Of a DNA stretch of 47,430 bases, positions 8,821 to 17,154 are shown one piece after another; positions within the stretch are counted from its first letter, which is position 1; the number at the start of each line of letters is the position of its first letter. Origin of the DNA: an uncultured Selenomonadales bacterium (GTDB taxonomy: Bacteria; Bacillota; Clostridia; Christensenellales; QALW01). The notes under the pieces were generated by a model. That model made no database searches. It had not been told where the DNA came from and was given only the letters and a program-made list of their open reading frames with translations. A program made the position numbers and the translations under genes. Location of the stretch: the NCBI GenBank assembly GCA_905200615.1, contig CAJKLB010000013.1:1-47430 (forward strand). Direction: 5' to 3'.

Positions 8821-9276
8821 ATGGCAATCAGAAATATTTTAAAGGAAAACGAGCCTCTGTTGAGAAAAAAAAGCAGAGAGGTGACGGAAATAGACGAAAA
8901 AATCATTACGTTGCTTGATGATATGAAAGAAACGCTGGCGCAGGCGCAAGGAGTAGGTTTGGCAGCTCCGCAGGTGGGTATTTTGCGCCGTGTGATTATT
9001 GTGGATACGGGCGAAGAAGTACTGGAGTTAATCAATCCGGTAATTGTGAAAGAAAGCGGTCATCAGGACAGCGTAGAGGGCTGTCTCAGTGTACCGGGCG
9101 TGCGGGGACATGTTGACAGACCAAAGAAGGTAACCGTACAGGGATATGACCGTCAGGGTAATTTGATGGAATATAAGGCGCAGGATTATGTGGCTACGAT
9201 TTTCTGCCATGAAACGGATCATTTAAACGGCATTTTGTTTACTGATAAAGCTACAAGGATAGGAAAAGATGATTGA
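8821..9276 (+). CDS. def: Peptide deformylase
   Basis: Deformylase removes the formyl group from the N-terminus of nascent proteins using a bound metal (usually Fe2+). All three motifs are present in the 151-residue protein: GVGLAAPQVG (about residues 44-53), EGCLSVP with metal ligand Cys88, and HETDH with His130, Glu131 and His134. ATG 8821 is chosen over an in-frame GTG at 8812 because that GTG forms part of the AAGGTGAAG Shine-Dalgarno and the family begins AIR-x-I. It overlaps fmt by eight bases, coupling the enzymes that remove and add the formyl group. Confidence 0.96.
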   Translation: MAIRNILKENEPLLRKKSREVTEIDEKIITLLDDMKETLAQAQGVGLAAPQVGILRRVIIVDTGEEVLELINPVIVKESGHQDSVEGCLSVPGVRGHVDRPKKVTVQGYDRQGNLMEYKAQDYVATIFCHETDHLNGILFTDKATRIGKDD

Positions 9277-10213
9277 TATAGTTTTTTTAGGCACGCCGGA
9301 TTTTGCGGTGCCCTCTTTGCGGATTTTAGCAGAAAACGGATACCGCATCAAGGCCGTATTTACTCAGCCTGACAGGCCGAAGGGGCGGGGGAATAAAACC
9401 GCGTTTTCACCGGTAAAGGAATATGCCGTTCAAAACGGTTTTGCGGTATACCAGCCGGAGAAAATTCGCTTGCCTGAATACGCGGCGTTATTGCGGGATC
9501 TTCAGCCGGATTTAATGGTTACGGCGGCCTTCGGACAGATTCTTTCAAAGGAAAATCTGGATTCGGCTCGTTTGGGCTGCGTGAATGTACATGGCTCGCT
9601 GCTGCCTGCGTATCGAGGATCTTCTCCTATTCAGTGGGCGGTGATAAACGGTGAAAAAGAAACCGGTATTACTACCATGTATACCGATGTCGGTGTAGAT
9701 TGCGGCGACATTATTCTGCAAAGAAAAATTAGCATCGGGCAGGACGAAACGGCCGGCCAGCTTTTTGAAAGAATGGCGTCTTTGGGAGCTGAGGTTTTAT
9801 TGGAAACCGTGCGTCTGATTGAAGAAGGAAAAGCACCTCGGATTCCGCAGGAGGAGAAAAAAGCAACGCACTTTCCCATGTTGGATAAGAAAAACGCGGC
9901 GATTGATTTTTCTCAGGAGGCTTTCAAAATTAAAAATTTCATCCGCGGACTGAATCCATGGCCGATAGCCTGGACAATGTGCGGTAAGGATGTAATAAAG
10001 GTATATTCGGCAACGGTTTTAGAGCAAGAGGCGGAGGCCGTGCCGGGTACCGTTGTATACGCTGATGAAAAGCGGGGACTTATTGTGTGCGCTAAAGATC
10101 AATTGATTTCTCTTGATGTAATACAGCTGCCGGGGAAAAAGGCTATGGATGCCAGATTATATCTGCGCGGAAATTCTCTTTCCGCCAACTATTTGCACAA
10201 TGAAACAAGATAG
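9269..10213 (+). CDS. fmt: Methionyl-tRNA formyltransferase
   Basis: Fmt formylates Met-tRNA(fMet) with 10-formyltetrahydrofolate, making the initiator tRNA. The 314-residue protein starts MIDIVFLGTPDFAVPSL. It has the folate/catalytic segment NVHGSLLPAYRGSSPIQWA, including the catalytic Asn-His pair, followed by TGITTMYTDVGVDCGDI, and a C-terminal OB-like tRNA-binding domain from about residue 205. It overlaps def at its start and rsmB at its end. Its cofactor links it to folD in the downstream block. Typical length, nothing odd. Confidence 0.96.
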   Translation: MIDIVFLGTPDFAVPSLRILAENGYRIKAVFTQPDRPKGRGNKTAFSPVKEYAVQNGFAVYQPEKIRLPEYAALLRDLQPDLMVTAAFGQILSKENLDSARLGCVNVHGSLLPAYRGSSPIQWAVINGEKETGITTMYTDVGVDCGDIILQRKISIGQDETAGQLFERMASLGAEVLLETVRLIEEGKAPRIPQEEKKATHFPMLDKKNAAIDFSQEAFKIKNFIRGLNPWPIAWTMCGKDVIKVYSATVLEQEAEAVPGTVVYADEKRGLIVCAKDQLISLDVIQLPGKKAMDARLYLRGNSLSANYLHNETR

Positions 10214-11495
10214 AGCCCGAAAACAGGCGCTTTTGCTGCTGGATGAGATCATTTCCAAGCATAAATATTCTAATTTAACGGTAAAATACGGATTAGCCGG
10301 TTTTGATGATCGCGATCGAGCCTTTATTACCGCTTTGGTTTACGGCACGCTTGATAAGTTGATTCATCTGGATTATGTTCTTTCACTTTACGCAAAAGGG
10401 CGGCTGCAGCCTAAAGTACAAAATCTCTTGCGCATGGGAACCTATCAGATTTTGCACATGGATCGTATTCCCGACAGCGCGGCGGTTGATTCTTCGGTTT
10501 CGCTTGCGCAAAGTATTGGAAAAGGGATGCTTAAGGGATATATTAACGGGGTGCTGCGCACCGTTTCAAGAGAAAAGGAGAAGATTCCTTATCCGAAAGA
10601 AGATGCTGCAAGAATATCCGTACAATACAGTTATCCTGAATTTTTAGTGCGGGAGATGATCCTTCAGTACGGCGCGGCGCGGACAGAAGAAATCTGCGCG
10701 TTTGAAGCAAAGCACAGTACCTGTTTGCGGGTGAATACCGAAAAAATTACAGTACCGGAGTTTACAAAAAAACTTTCCGTTCCATGGAAATACGGTCAAT
10801 ACTTTGAGGATTGTGTTTCTATTGATGGCGAACCGTGCTTTTTGGAAGAAGGACTTTGTTCTGTGCAGGGGGAAGCCTCCATGGCTGTTGTAAGAGCACT
10901 TGCACCGCAAAAAGGAGAAAAAATTCTTGATTGCTGCGCGGCGCCCGGAGGAAAAACGGTATATATTGCCCAGAGAATGGGTCAGGGAAGTGTTACCGCT
11001 TTGGATAAACATGAGCACAGAGTAAAATTAATTGAAAAAAATGCTCAGCGCTGCGGGGTTGCCGATCGGATCAATGCGTATATAGCGGATATGACAAAAC
11101 AGCAGAATTTGGGGATTTTTGACAGAGTGCTTGCGGATGTACCCTGCAGCGGATTAGGCGTAGCAGGACAAAAACCGGAAATTAAAAATACGATTACGCC
11201 TGAAAAATTAGCGGAGTTAGAGACGGTTCAGGCTGAAATTTTAGAAAACGCATCGCAATGTGTTCGTCAGGGCGGTGTGCTGGTATACAGTACCTGTACT
11301 GTGCGAAGAGCGGAAAATGAAGAAATTGTAAAGCGCTTTTTAGCGATGCATCCGGATTTTATATTGGATAGTCTTAAAGGAAGTTTAGGGGAGAAACTGG
11401 AACAGGGCAGGGAGACAGAAAAGGGCTTTTTACAGTTTTATCCTGACCGCGACGGGATCGACGGATTTTTTATTGCAAGGATGAAAAGAATTTGA
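10200..11495 (+). CDS. rsmB: 16S rRNA (cytosine-967-C5)-methyltransferase RsmB
   Basis: RsmB methylates C967 of 16S rRNA using S-adenosylmethionine. The 431-residue protein has an N-terminal NusB-like RNA-binding domain (about 1-140) and a C-terminal methyltransferase fold with AAPGGKT (SAM binding), the DVPCSGLG motif (motif IV Cys) and the catalytic-cysteine segment STCTV. ATG at 10200 is preferred because the family begins near the RKQALLLLDE helix; the earlier in-frame ATG at 10149 lies well inside fmt. It overlaps fmt by 14 bases and rlmN by four, which keeps the standard fmt-rsmB-rlmN order. Confidence 0.95.
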   Translation: MKQDRARKQALLLLDEIISKHKYSNLTVKYGLAGFDDRDRAFITALVYGTLDKLIHLDYVLSLYAKGRLQPKVQNLLRMGTYQILHMDRIPDSAAVDSSVSLAQSIGKGMLKGYINGVLRTVSREKEKIPYPKEDAARISVQYSYPEFLVREMILQYGAARTEEICAFEAKHSTCLRVNTEKITVPEFTKKLSVPWKYGQYFEDCVSIDGEPCFLEEGLCSVQGEASMAVVRALAPQKGEKILDCCAAPGGKTVYIAQRMGQGSVTALDKHEHRVKLIEKNAQRCGVADRINAYIADMTKQQNLGIFDRVLADVPCSGLGVAGQKPEIKNTITPEKLAELETVQAEILENASQCVRQGGVLVYSTCTVRRAENEEIVKRFLAMHPDFILDSLKGSLGEKLEQGRETEKGFLQFYPDRDGIDGFFIARMKRI

Positions 11496-12532
11496 AGCTT
11501 TTGAGTTTAAGTCTGGAACAATTAAAAAAACTGATAACGGAGTGGGGTTACCCTGCTTACCGTGCGCAGCAGATTTCTACGGCGCTATGGCAGGGGAAGG
11601 AATTGGAACAGTTCAATATTCCCAAGGAATTAAAAGCGCTGCTTCGAGAAAAAGGCTGTACCGTAGGGGGTGTTCAGATCCATCAAAAGCGAGTTTCCTG
11701 TGACGGCACCGTAAAATATTTATATCGCTTGGAGGACGGCAATATTATTGAGGGCGTTTTCATGCGCTATAAGCATGGCAATACGCTTTGTGTTTCCACA
11801 CAGGTAGGCTGCCGCATGGGATGTGCTTTTTGCGCTTCTACGATCGGAGGTCTTGTGCGAAATTTGGAGCCGGGGGAAATTTTAGGACAGGTAATCAGCG
11901 CAAATTATGATGACGGAAAAATAGGAGAACGCAGAATTACCAATATCGTGTTGATGGGCAGCGGCGAGCCGCTGGATAATTATGAAAATGTTATTAAATT
12001 TATAAAGCTTATTACCGATACAAACGGTTTAAATATTTCCGCGCGGAATATTTCGCTTTCTACTTGCGGTCTTGTTCCCGGAATCTATGCGCTGGCAAAA
12101 GAAAAACTGGGAATTACGCTTTCCCTTTCTCTGCATGCGCCGAATGATGAAATTCGAAGAGAACTTATGCCGGTTTCTCATGCGTATACGATAGAGGATA
12201 CGGTAGCAGCTATGCGCTTTTATGTGAAAACTACCGGACGCAGAGTTATCTTTGAATATGCGCTTGTAGAACAAAAAAATGATACGCCTGAATGCGCAGG
12301 TCAGCTGGCGGCGTTAATACGGGGAATGCAGTGCCATGTGAACCTGATACCGTTGAATTCCGTACACGAAAGCGGTTTAAAGGGTTCGGGGACGGAAAGA
12401 GTAAAAAATTTCATGGAAATATTGCAGGAAAAGGGTGCTTCTGTTACCATAAGGCGTGAGATGGGCGCGGATATCGCCGGTGCCTGCGGTCAGTTGAGGA
12501 GAAGTTATCTTCAAAAGGAGGGGAAATCTTGA
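11492..12532 (+). CDS. rlmN: Dual-specificity RNA methyltransferase RlmN (radical SAM)
   Basis: RlmN makes 2-methyladenosine at A2503 of 23S rRNA and A37 of some tRNAs, using two SAM molecules and a 4Fe-4S cluster. The cluster motif is GCRMGCAFC with Cys107, Cys111 and Cys114. Downstream are the GEPLDNY SAM-binding loop, SLHAPND, and the C-terminal GADIAGACGQLR segment with the mechanistic cysteine. Length 346 is usual. The start is TTG at 11492, whose last two bases overlap the rsmB stop (TTGA), implying coupled reinitiation. The end overlaps stp in the same way. Confidence 0.95.
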   Translation: MKLLSLSLEQLKKLITEWGYPAYRAQQISTALWQGKELEQFNIPKELKALLREKGCTVGGVQIHQKRVSCDGTVKYLYRLEDGNIIEGVFMRYKHGNTLCVSTQVGCRMGCAFCASTIGGLVRNLEPGEILGQVISANYDDGKIGERRITNIVLMGSGEPLDNYENVIKFIKLITDTNGLNISARNISLSTCGLVPGIYALAKEKLGITLSLSLHAPNDEIRRELMPVSHAYTIEDTVAAMRFYVKTTGRRVIFEYALVEQKNDTPECAGQLAALIRGMQCHVNLIPLNSVHESGLKGSGTERVKNFMEILQEKGASVTIRREMGADIAGACGQLRRSYLQKEGKS

Positions 12533-13254
12533 AATACTCTGGGTTAAGCAACAAAGGAAAAGTACGGGGCAGCAATGAGGATTTCTTCCATGTGCCCTTT
12601 GGTTCGGAAGATATCAAACTTTTTATTGTTGCCGACGGAATGGGCGGCGTGAATGCCGGCGAAGTCGCCAGTTCTTTGGCTGTGGCCAGTGTGGCTGAGT
12701 TTATTCGTGAAAATTATGCTTCTGTTACGGATATGCGGCTGCTGCTGCGCCGGGCAATGAGTGAAGCGAATAAAACTGTGTATCAGACGGCACGTTCGGA
12801 CAAAAACTTTGACAGCATGGGTACTACTGTAGTGGCGGCGATTATTCGGGACGGGTTGGTCTATGTAGCAAACGTAGGGGACAGCCGCTGTTATTTGCTT
12901 CGAAATGGGATACTAAAGCAAATCAGTGTAGATCATTCCTATGTGCAGGAAATGGTGGATAAGGGGGTGCTTACTCCTACGGAAGCACAGGTGCATCCCA
13001 ACCGAAACTTAATTACCCGAGCCATTGGTGCGGAACGATTTGTGGATGTGGATGTGTTTTGCCAAAGTTGGGAGAAACATGACAGGCTGTTGCTTGCTAC
13101 CGATGGATTGACGGGAATGCTGAATGAGGAACAAATCAAACAGATCATCAGCAGTGATGCCGATTGCAGCCGCATAACGGACGAACTGATTCGGGCGGCG
13201 AATGAAGCGGGCGGTAAAGATAATATTACCGCGGTATTTATAGCTAACGATTAA
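12529..13254 (+). CDS. stp: Stp1/PrpC-type PP2C Ser/Thr protein phosphatase
   Basis: This metal-dependent phosphatase reverses phosphorylation by the partner kinase PrkC, encoded 11 bases downstream. The 241-residue protein carries the PP2C motifs in order: an N-terminal RGSNEDFF (metal-ligand Asp), ADGMGG, MGTTVVAA, NVGDSRCYL, TDGLTGML and GGKDNITAV. The start is TTG at 12529, overlapping the rlmN stop as TTGA and preceded by a strong AAGGAGGGG (12515-12523). The rlmN-stp-prkC-rsgA-rpe order is the one found in Bacillus and Clostridia, so the assignment is firm. Confidence 0.95.
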   Translation: MKYSGLSNKGKVRGSNEDFFHVPFGSEDIKLFIVADGMGGVNAGEVASSLAVASVAEFIRENYASVTDMRLLLRRAMSEANKTVYQTARSDKNFDSMGTTVVAAIIRDGLVYVANVGDSRCYLLRNGILKQISVDHSYVQEMVDKGVLTPTEAQVHPNRNLITRAIGAERFVDVDVFCQSWEKHDRLLLATDGLTGMLNEEQIKQIISSDADCSRITDELIRAANEAGGKDNITAVFIAND

Positions 13255-13265
13255 GGAGATTTTTA

Positions 13266-15284
13266 ATGGTTAACGATATTATTGACGGTAAATATGAGAT
13301 TTTATCCAAAATAGGAAGCGGCGGTACCAGTATTGTATATAAGGCCCGGCGGCTGAGCGACGGTTTTATTGTTGCAATTAAAGTGGTACGCGATGAACTG
13401 GAGGATATTGACGAGCATGAGCGTCATTTCCGCCATGAGGCGGAAGCATTGGCAAAAATGTCGCATCGCAACGTGCGCAGAATTTTAGCCGTAGGGCAGT
13501 GGAATGGCTCTTTGTATATGGTAACAGAATATATTGACGGCCAAACCTTGAAGGATATCATTGCGCAGAACGGTCCGCTTCCGCCTAAAAAAGCAATGGA
13601 TTATGCGCTTCAGATCGCAGCCGGTATGGAGCATGCCCATATGAAAAATATCATTCATCGGGATATTAAGCCGCAGAATATTCTTGTTTCTAATGACGGT
13701 ACGGTAAAAATAGTGGATTTCGGAATTGCGCGGGTGCTTTCGCAGACAACACGCACTATGGGCGGAAAGGATGTTGTGGGCAGCGTACATTATATTTCAC
13801 CGGAACAAGCCCGCGGCAGCCATGTGGATTCCCGTACGGATATTTATTCTTTCGGTGTACTGTTGTATGAGATGTTTACCGGACGCGTTCCCTTTGAAGG
13901 CGATGAGGCGGTGTCTATCGCCATGAAGCATGTCAATCAAACGCCGGAAGCGCCGCAAAGTGTCAATCCCGCCATTTCCAAGGGAATTAACGATATTATT
14001 TTAAAGTGTATGCAAAAGGATCCGGCAAAGAGGTATCAAACAGCTTCGGAGTTGAGAGAAGATTTATTATTATATGTAGCCAATCCGGAGGGCTTTTCTG
14101 TGCTTGGACAGGAAAATGAATATTCGAAGCAATCGTATGCGGAAGAAGATACGGAACCGGCGGATCCGGTAAGGAGAAAAAAGATTATTACCGCGAAGGA
14201 AGAGGAAAAAGGAGAAGTAAGAAAGAAAATTTCTTACATAAACGAAGAAGAGCGCAAGAAAGTAAAGGCTTCCAAGCGCAAGCAGAGCTTGATTATTGCG
14301 ATAAGCGTTGTTGCCTCCGTGTTGGTTATTGCGGTTGCTTTAAGTATTCTGCTTCCCCGGGTGTTAGGGACAAATCAATATGAGGAAAAGAAAGTGCCTG
14401 AGGTTTCGGATTTAAGCAGAAGCGCCGCGGCGGCGATTATGCGAAATGAATCGTTTTCTAAATTTCGTTATGTAGAGGAGAATAACTCTTCCGTTCCGGA
14501 AGATTATGTGATTCGCACTGAGCCGGAAGCAGGAAGCATTGTGCCGGTTAACACGGAAATTGTAATTTATATCAGTAAAGGCGCCAAGCAGCTGATGGCG
14601 GAAAATACAATAGGGAAACCCTATATGGAGGCTACGGAAATTCTGGAAGCGCAAGGCTTTCGGGTAAAATACGTGTATATCGAAGATAGTTCCAAAGAAA
14701 CGGGAATTGTTGCCGATCAAAGCAGTTATAATCAGAGTATTGCCGAAGGAACCGAAATCACATTGACTATCGTGCGGAATATTGCCGCATTAGAAATTAT
14801 TGTACCGGATCTTACGGGACTCAGCCTGGAAGAAGCCAAAGACGCGATCGTACGCGCGGGCTTTATCGTAGGGAATTACCAGGAGGAAAGGACGAATAAT
14901 CCTGATGAACTGGGAGTGCAGTGGCAAAGTATTGATCCGGGGACACCGTATTTATATATTGAAGGCGAGGAACCGCCGGAAGTAACCATTGACTTTACGG
15001 TGAATATCAGCAGCGGCTATCGGTGTGTTTATGAATATGCCGTGCCGGAAGAATATCGCGCCCAGACATTGGAACTTCTTGTTTATAATCAAAACAATGA
15101 ACAAATCGATTACAGAAGATATGTGGACGCGGTGTTCGTTTCACTGGAGTACAGCAGCGAAAAGCCGGAAACCATTACTTTTGAATTGTATTTTGTCAAT
15201 ACATGCATTGATAAAAAAGTGCTTATGACATCCATGGACGCGCCGACGGAAGCACCGACGGAAGAAGAACAAAATGTCCAGTAA
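13266..15284 (+). CDS. prkC: Membrane Ser/Thr protein kinase PrkC with PASTA domains
   Basis: PrkC senses muropeptides or lipid II through external PASTA domains and phosphorylates targets in cell-wall and dormancy control. The 672-residue protein has a cytoplasmic kinase domain (about 1-270) with glycine loop GSGGTSIVYKA, Lys39, HRDIKPQN, DFGIAR and SPEQARG. A long basic, acidic-mixed juxtamembrane linker follows, then one membrane helix (about 343-365), three PASTA units (about 378-590) and a C-terminal Ig-like region with a Thr/Glu/Pro-rich tail. The first PASTA unit lacks the usual Gly in its opening motif. Start ATG has TAAGGAG upstream. It overlaps rsgA by 11 bases. Confidence 0.95.
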   Translation: MVNDIIDGKYEILSKIGSGGTSIVYKARRLSDGFIVAIKVVRDELEDIDEHERHFRHEAEALAKMSHRNVRRILAVGQWNGSLYMVTEYIDGQTLKDIIAQNGPLPPKKAMDYALQIAAGMEHAHMKNIIHRDIKPQNILVSNDGTVKIVDFGIARVLSQTTRTMGGKDVVGSVHYISPEQARGSHVDSRTDIYSFGVLLYEMFTGRVPFEGDEAVSIAMKHVNQTPEAPQSVNPAISKGINDIILKCMQKDPAKRYQTASELREDLLLYVANPEGFSVLGQENEYSKQSYAEEDTEPADPVRRKKIITAKEEEKGEVRKKISYINEEERKKVKASKRKQSLIIAISVVASVLVIAVALSILLPRVLGTNQYEEKKVPEVSDLSRSAAAAIMRNESFSKFRYVEENNSSVPEDYVIRTEPEAGSIVPVNTEIVIYISKGAKQLMAENTIGKPYMEATEILEAQGFRVKYVYIEDSSKETGIVADQSSYNQSIAEGTEITLTIVRNIAALEIIVPDLTGLSLEEAKDAIVRAGFIVGNYQEERTNNPDELGVQWQSIDPGTPYLYIEGEEPPEVTIDFTVNISSGYRCVYEYAVPEEYRAQTLELLVYNQNNEQIDYRRYVDAVFVSLEYSSEKPETITFELYFVNTCIDKKVLMTSMDAPTEAPTEEEQNVQ

Positions 15285-16164
15285 TGAAGGAATGATTCTC
15301 AAAGCGGTTGCCGGCGTGTTTGAAGTTTTATGCGGCAATGAAATTTTCAGCGCGTATGCTGCGGGTAAATTTCGTAATATGAATATCACCCCTATGGTAG
15401 GAGACCGTGTTATTCTGCAGTTTTCACAACGGGAAGAAGAGAAAAATTTTATTACGCAAATACAATCGCGCCGTAACGCTTTGCTTCGCCCTCCGGTGGC
15501 GAATGTAGATATGCTTTTGATCACAGTGGCGGTTAAGCGGCCCAATCCGGATTTAAAGCTTGCGGATGAATTGATTTGTTATTGCCGTATGCTGAATATA
15601 GAACCCGTGCTGTGCGTCAATAAAAGTGATTATGACAAAGAAGAAGCCCAGCGGATTGTGCAGCAGTATCGTGCCTGCGGAATAAAGGCGTATATGACCA
15701 GTACGCTTGAGAAAAACGGAGCAAATGAGCTTAAGGCCGGCCTTGGGGAAGGAATTATTTGCTTCTGCGGACAGTCCGCGGTAGGAAAATCCTCGTTGAT
15801 TAATTTACTGTTGGGAAAGAATTTATTTGAAACAGGAGGATTAAGTAAGAAAACCGCACGCGGAAAACATACTACGCGTCACTGCGAATTAGTGGCTGTA
15901 GGAGCAAAGCAATGGATTGCCGATACTCCCGGATTTTCTTTGCTGGAAGTTCCCGCACTTTCTCCCCGCGAGTTTTTGGCGCTTTATGAGGAATACGAAT
16001 TGTATTCCCCTCAATGCCGGTTCCAGGGATGCTGCCATATCAATGAGCCGGATTGCGCGGTAAAGCAGGCGGTAAAGGAGGGAAAACTTCCTCAGCCGCG
16101 ATATGAGCGATATAAACAGATTTATGAAGAAGTTGAAAAGAGATGGAGGAACCGATATGATTAA
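15274..16164 (+). CDS. rsgA: Ribosome small subunit-dependent GTPase RsgA (CpgA)
   Basis: RsgA is a circularly permuted GTPase acting late in 30S assembly; in Bacillus it is also a PrkC substrate. The 296-residue protein has an N-terminal OB fold, then G4 VNKSD preceding G1 GQSAVGKSSLIN and G3 DTPGF, the permuted order that defines the family. It ends with a zinc-binding domain (CRFQGCCHINEPDCAVKQA). The start lies inside the prkC end and the 3' end overlaps rpe by eight bases, so the kinase, this GTPase and the epimerase are translated together. Confidence 0.95.
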   Translation: MSSNEGMILKAVAGVFEVLCGNEIFSAYAAGKFRNMNITPMVGDRVILQFSQREEEKNFITQIQSRRNALLRPPVANVDMLLITVAVKRPNPDLKLADELICYCRMLNIEPVLCVNKSDYDKEEAQRIVQQYRACGIKAYMTSTLEKNGANELKAGLGEGIICFCGQSAVGKSSLINLLLGKNLFETGGLSKKTARGKHTTRHCELVAVGAKQWIADTPGFSLLEVPALSPREFLALYEEYELYSPQCRFQGCCHINEPDCAVKQAVKEGKLPQPRYERYKQIYEEVEKRWRNRYD

Positions 16165-16795
16165 AGTAGCACCGAGTATTCTTTCAGCGGATTTTTCGGC
16201 TTTGGGAGAAGCCGTTGAACGGATTGATGCCTGCGGCGCAGATTTTATTCACTGTGATGTAATGGACGGTATGTTCGTTCCCAATATTACTTTCGGAGCC
16301 GGTATGATTCGGGCATTAAGAAAGCATACAAGAAAAATACTGGACGTGCATTTAATGATAGAAAAGCCCGAACGGTATATTGATGATTTTATTGATGCCG
16401 GTGCGGATATCATTACCGTTCATTTTGAGGCTTCCCCCCATCCTCATCGCACGCTGTCGTATATTCGCGCCCGGGGCGTTAAGGCAGGTATTGTTTATAA
16501 TCCCGCAACAGCTGTGGATTCTTTGGAATATTTGATGGGAAATTTGGATATGGTACTGCTGATGACGGTCAATCCCGGTTTTGGCGGACAGCATTTTTTA
16601 CCTGAGATATTGCCTAAAATAGAAAAAGTGCGTAGTTTGATCGGCAGCCGGGAGATATTGCTTGAAGTAGACGGCGGTATCACGCCGGAAAACGCTTTGG
16701 CGGTAAAAAAAGCCGGAGCGAATGTTCTGGTAGCCGGCAGCAGTATTTTTACATCAGAAGATCCTAAGACAGTGATAGAAGCTTTAAAAAAATAA
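16157..16795 (+). CDS. rpe: Ribulose-phosphate 3-epimerase
   Basis: Rpe interconverts ribulose 5-phosphate and xylulose 5-phosphate in the pentose phosphate pathway. The 212-residue TIM barrel begins MIKVAPSILSADFSALGEA. It has the metal and catalytic segments HCDVMDGMFVPNITFG, DVHLMIEKPE, TVNPGFGGQ and EVDGGI, plus the phosphate-binding VAGSSIF. ATG 16157 has GGAGGA six bases upstream and fits the family N-terminus; the in-frame ATG at 16103 lies within rsgA. It is the last gene before a strong terminator. The thiN gene that often follows rpe in Firmicutes is absent. Confidence 0.96.
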   Translation: MIKVAPSILSADFSALGEAVERIDACGADFIHCDVMDGMFVPNITFGAGMIRALRKHTRKILDVHLMIEKPERYIDDFIDAGADIITVHFEASPHPHRTLSYIRARGVKAGIVYNPATAVDSLEYLMGNLDMVLLMTVNPGFGGQHFLPEILPKIEKVRSLIGSREILLEVDGGITPENALAVKKAGANVLVAGSSIFTSEDPKTVIEALKK

Positions 16796-16810
16796 AATGG
16801 AACCAAAATT

Positions 16811-16850
16811 CCCCCGTTTGTATATTATGTAATATGCAGAGGGGGGTTTT
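16811..16850 (+). terminator. Rho-independent terminator after rpe, overlapping the next Shine-Dalgarno
   Basis: CCCCC (16811-16815) pairs with the G-run at 16841-16846. The stem continues through four further pairs and the inner TATATT/AATATG helix (16821-16836), with one G-G mismatch, and TTTT follows. The 3' G-run is also the only Shine-Dalgarno for the small ORF starting at 16853. The hairpin can therefore both end the yicC-rpe transcript and mask that ribosome site on read-through RNA. Confidence 0.8.
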
Positions 16851-16852
16851 TA

Positions 16853-17002
16853 TTGAAGAAGATATTTTTTAAGTGTAATATTTTGGGTCTCATGTGCATG
16901 CTGGTAGGCGTCATCTTTATCCTTTTTAACCTGCCCCTTCATGTATGGTTTATATTATTGGGCGCGGGTCTTATTGCAGTGGGAATATTTTTATGTAAAT
17001 AG
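16853..17002 (+). CDS. 49-residue hydrophobic membrane miniprotein, function unknown
   Basis: A TTG start at 16853 follows a GAGGGGGG Shine-Dalgarno. The reading frame encodes 49 residues: a short basic N-terminus (KKIFFKCN), then two hydrophobic stretches (about residues 9-26 and 31-48) separated by a Pro-Leu-His turn, ending in CK. It would make a small two-helix or hairpin membrane protein. It ends 11 bases before the spoVM-like gene with a good ribosome site between, suggesting they are translated from one RNA. I do not recognise a family. The strong ribosome site and codon content similar to neighbours support it being real. Confidence 0.6.
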   Translation: MKKIFFKCNILGLMCMLVGVIFILFNLPLHVWFILLGAGLIAVGIFLCK

Positions 17003-17013
17003 GGGGAAAATAT

Positions 17014-17118
17014 ATGAAAATTATTTGTATTACGGCACCTAAATTCCTAAACGGATTTATCAAAAAAATAAGCGGAAAAGGCAATAAAAAAACGGTTGAA
17101 AAAAAGATGGTTAAATGA
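17014..17118 (+). CDS. spoVM: SpoVM-like sporulation peptide
   Basis: This 34-codon ORF has AGGGGG eight bases before its ATG. It begins MKIICITAPKFLNGFIKKIS, which aligns with Bacillus SpoVM (pattern MKFYTIKLPKFLGGIV...) at the Met-Lys start, the central Pro-Lys-Phe-Leu-x-Gly and the amphipathic helix. SpoVM binds the convex forespore membrane and anchors SpoIVA during spore coat assembly. Position also fits: in Bacillus spoVM lies between rpe/thiN and the asp23-like gene. A basic lysine-rich tail of about ten residues extends beyond the usual 26. The peptide is too short for standard ORF cut-offs and would be easily missed. Confidence 0.75.
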   Translation: MKIICITAPKFLNGFIKKISGKGNKKTVEKKMVK

Positions 17119-17124
17119 TATAAT
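17096..17124 (+). promoter_or_regulatory. Sigma-A promoter of asp23-amaP
   Basis: TTGAAA (17096-17101) and a perfect TATAAT (17119-17124) are separated by exactly 17 bases. The -35 and spacer lie inside the end of the spoVM-like ORF, whose stop codon (17116-17118) abuts the -10. Transcription should start near 17131, about 24 bases before asp23. This separates vegetative expression of asp23 from the sporulation gene upstream. Confidence 0.8.
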
Positions 17125-17154
17125 AAATACAAGTCTATGTGGGAGGGATTTTAA

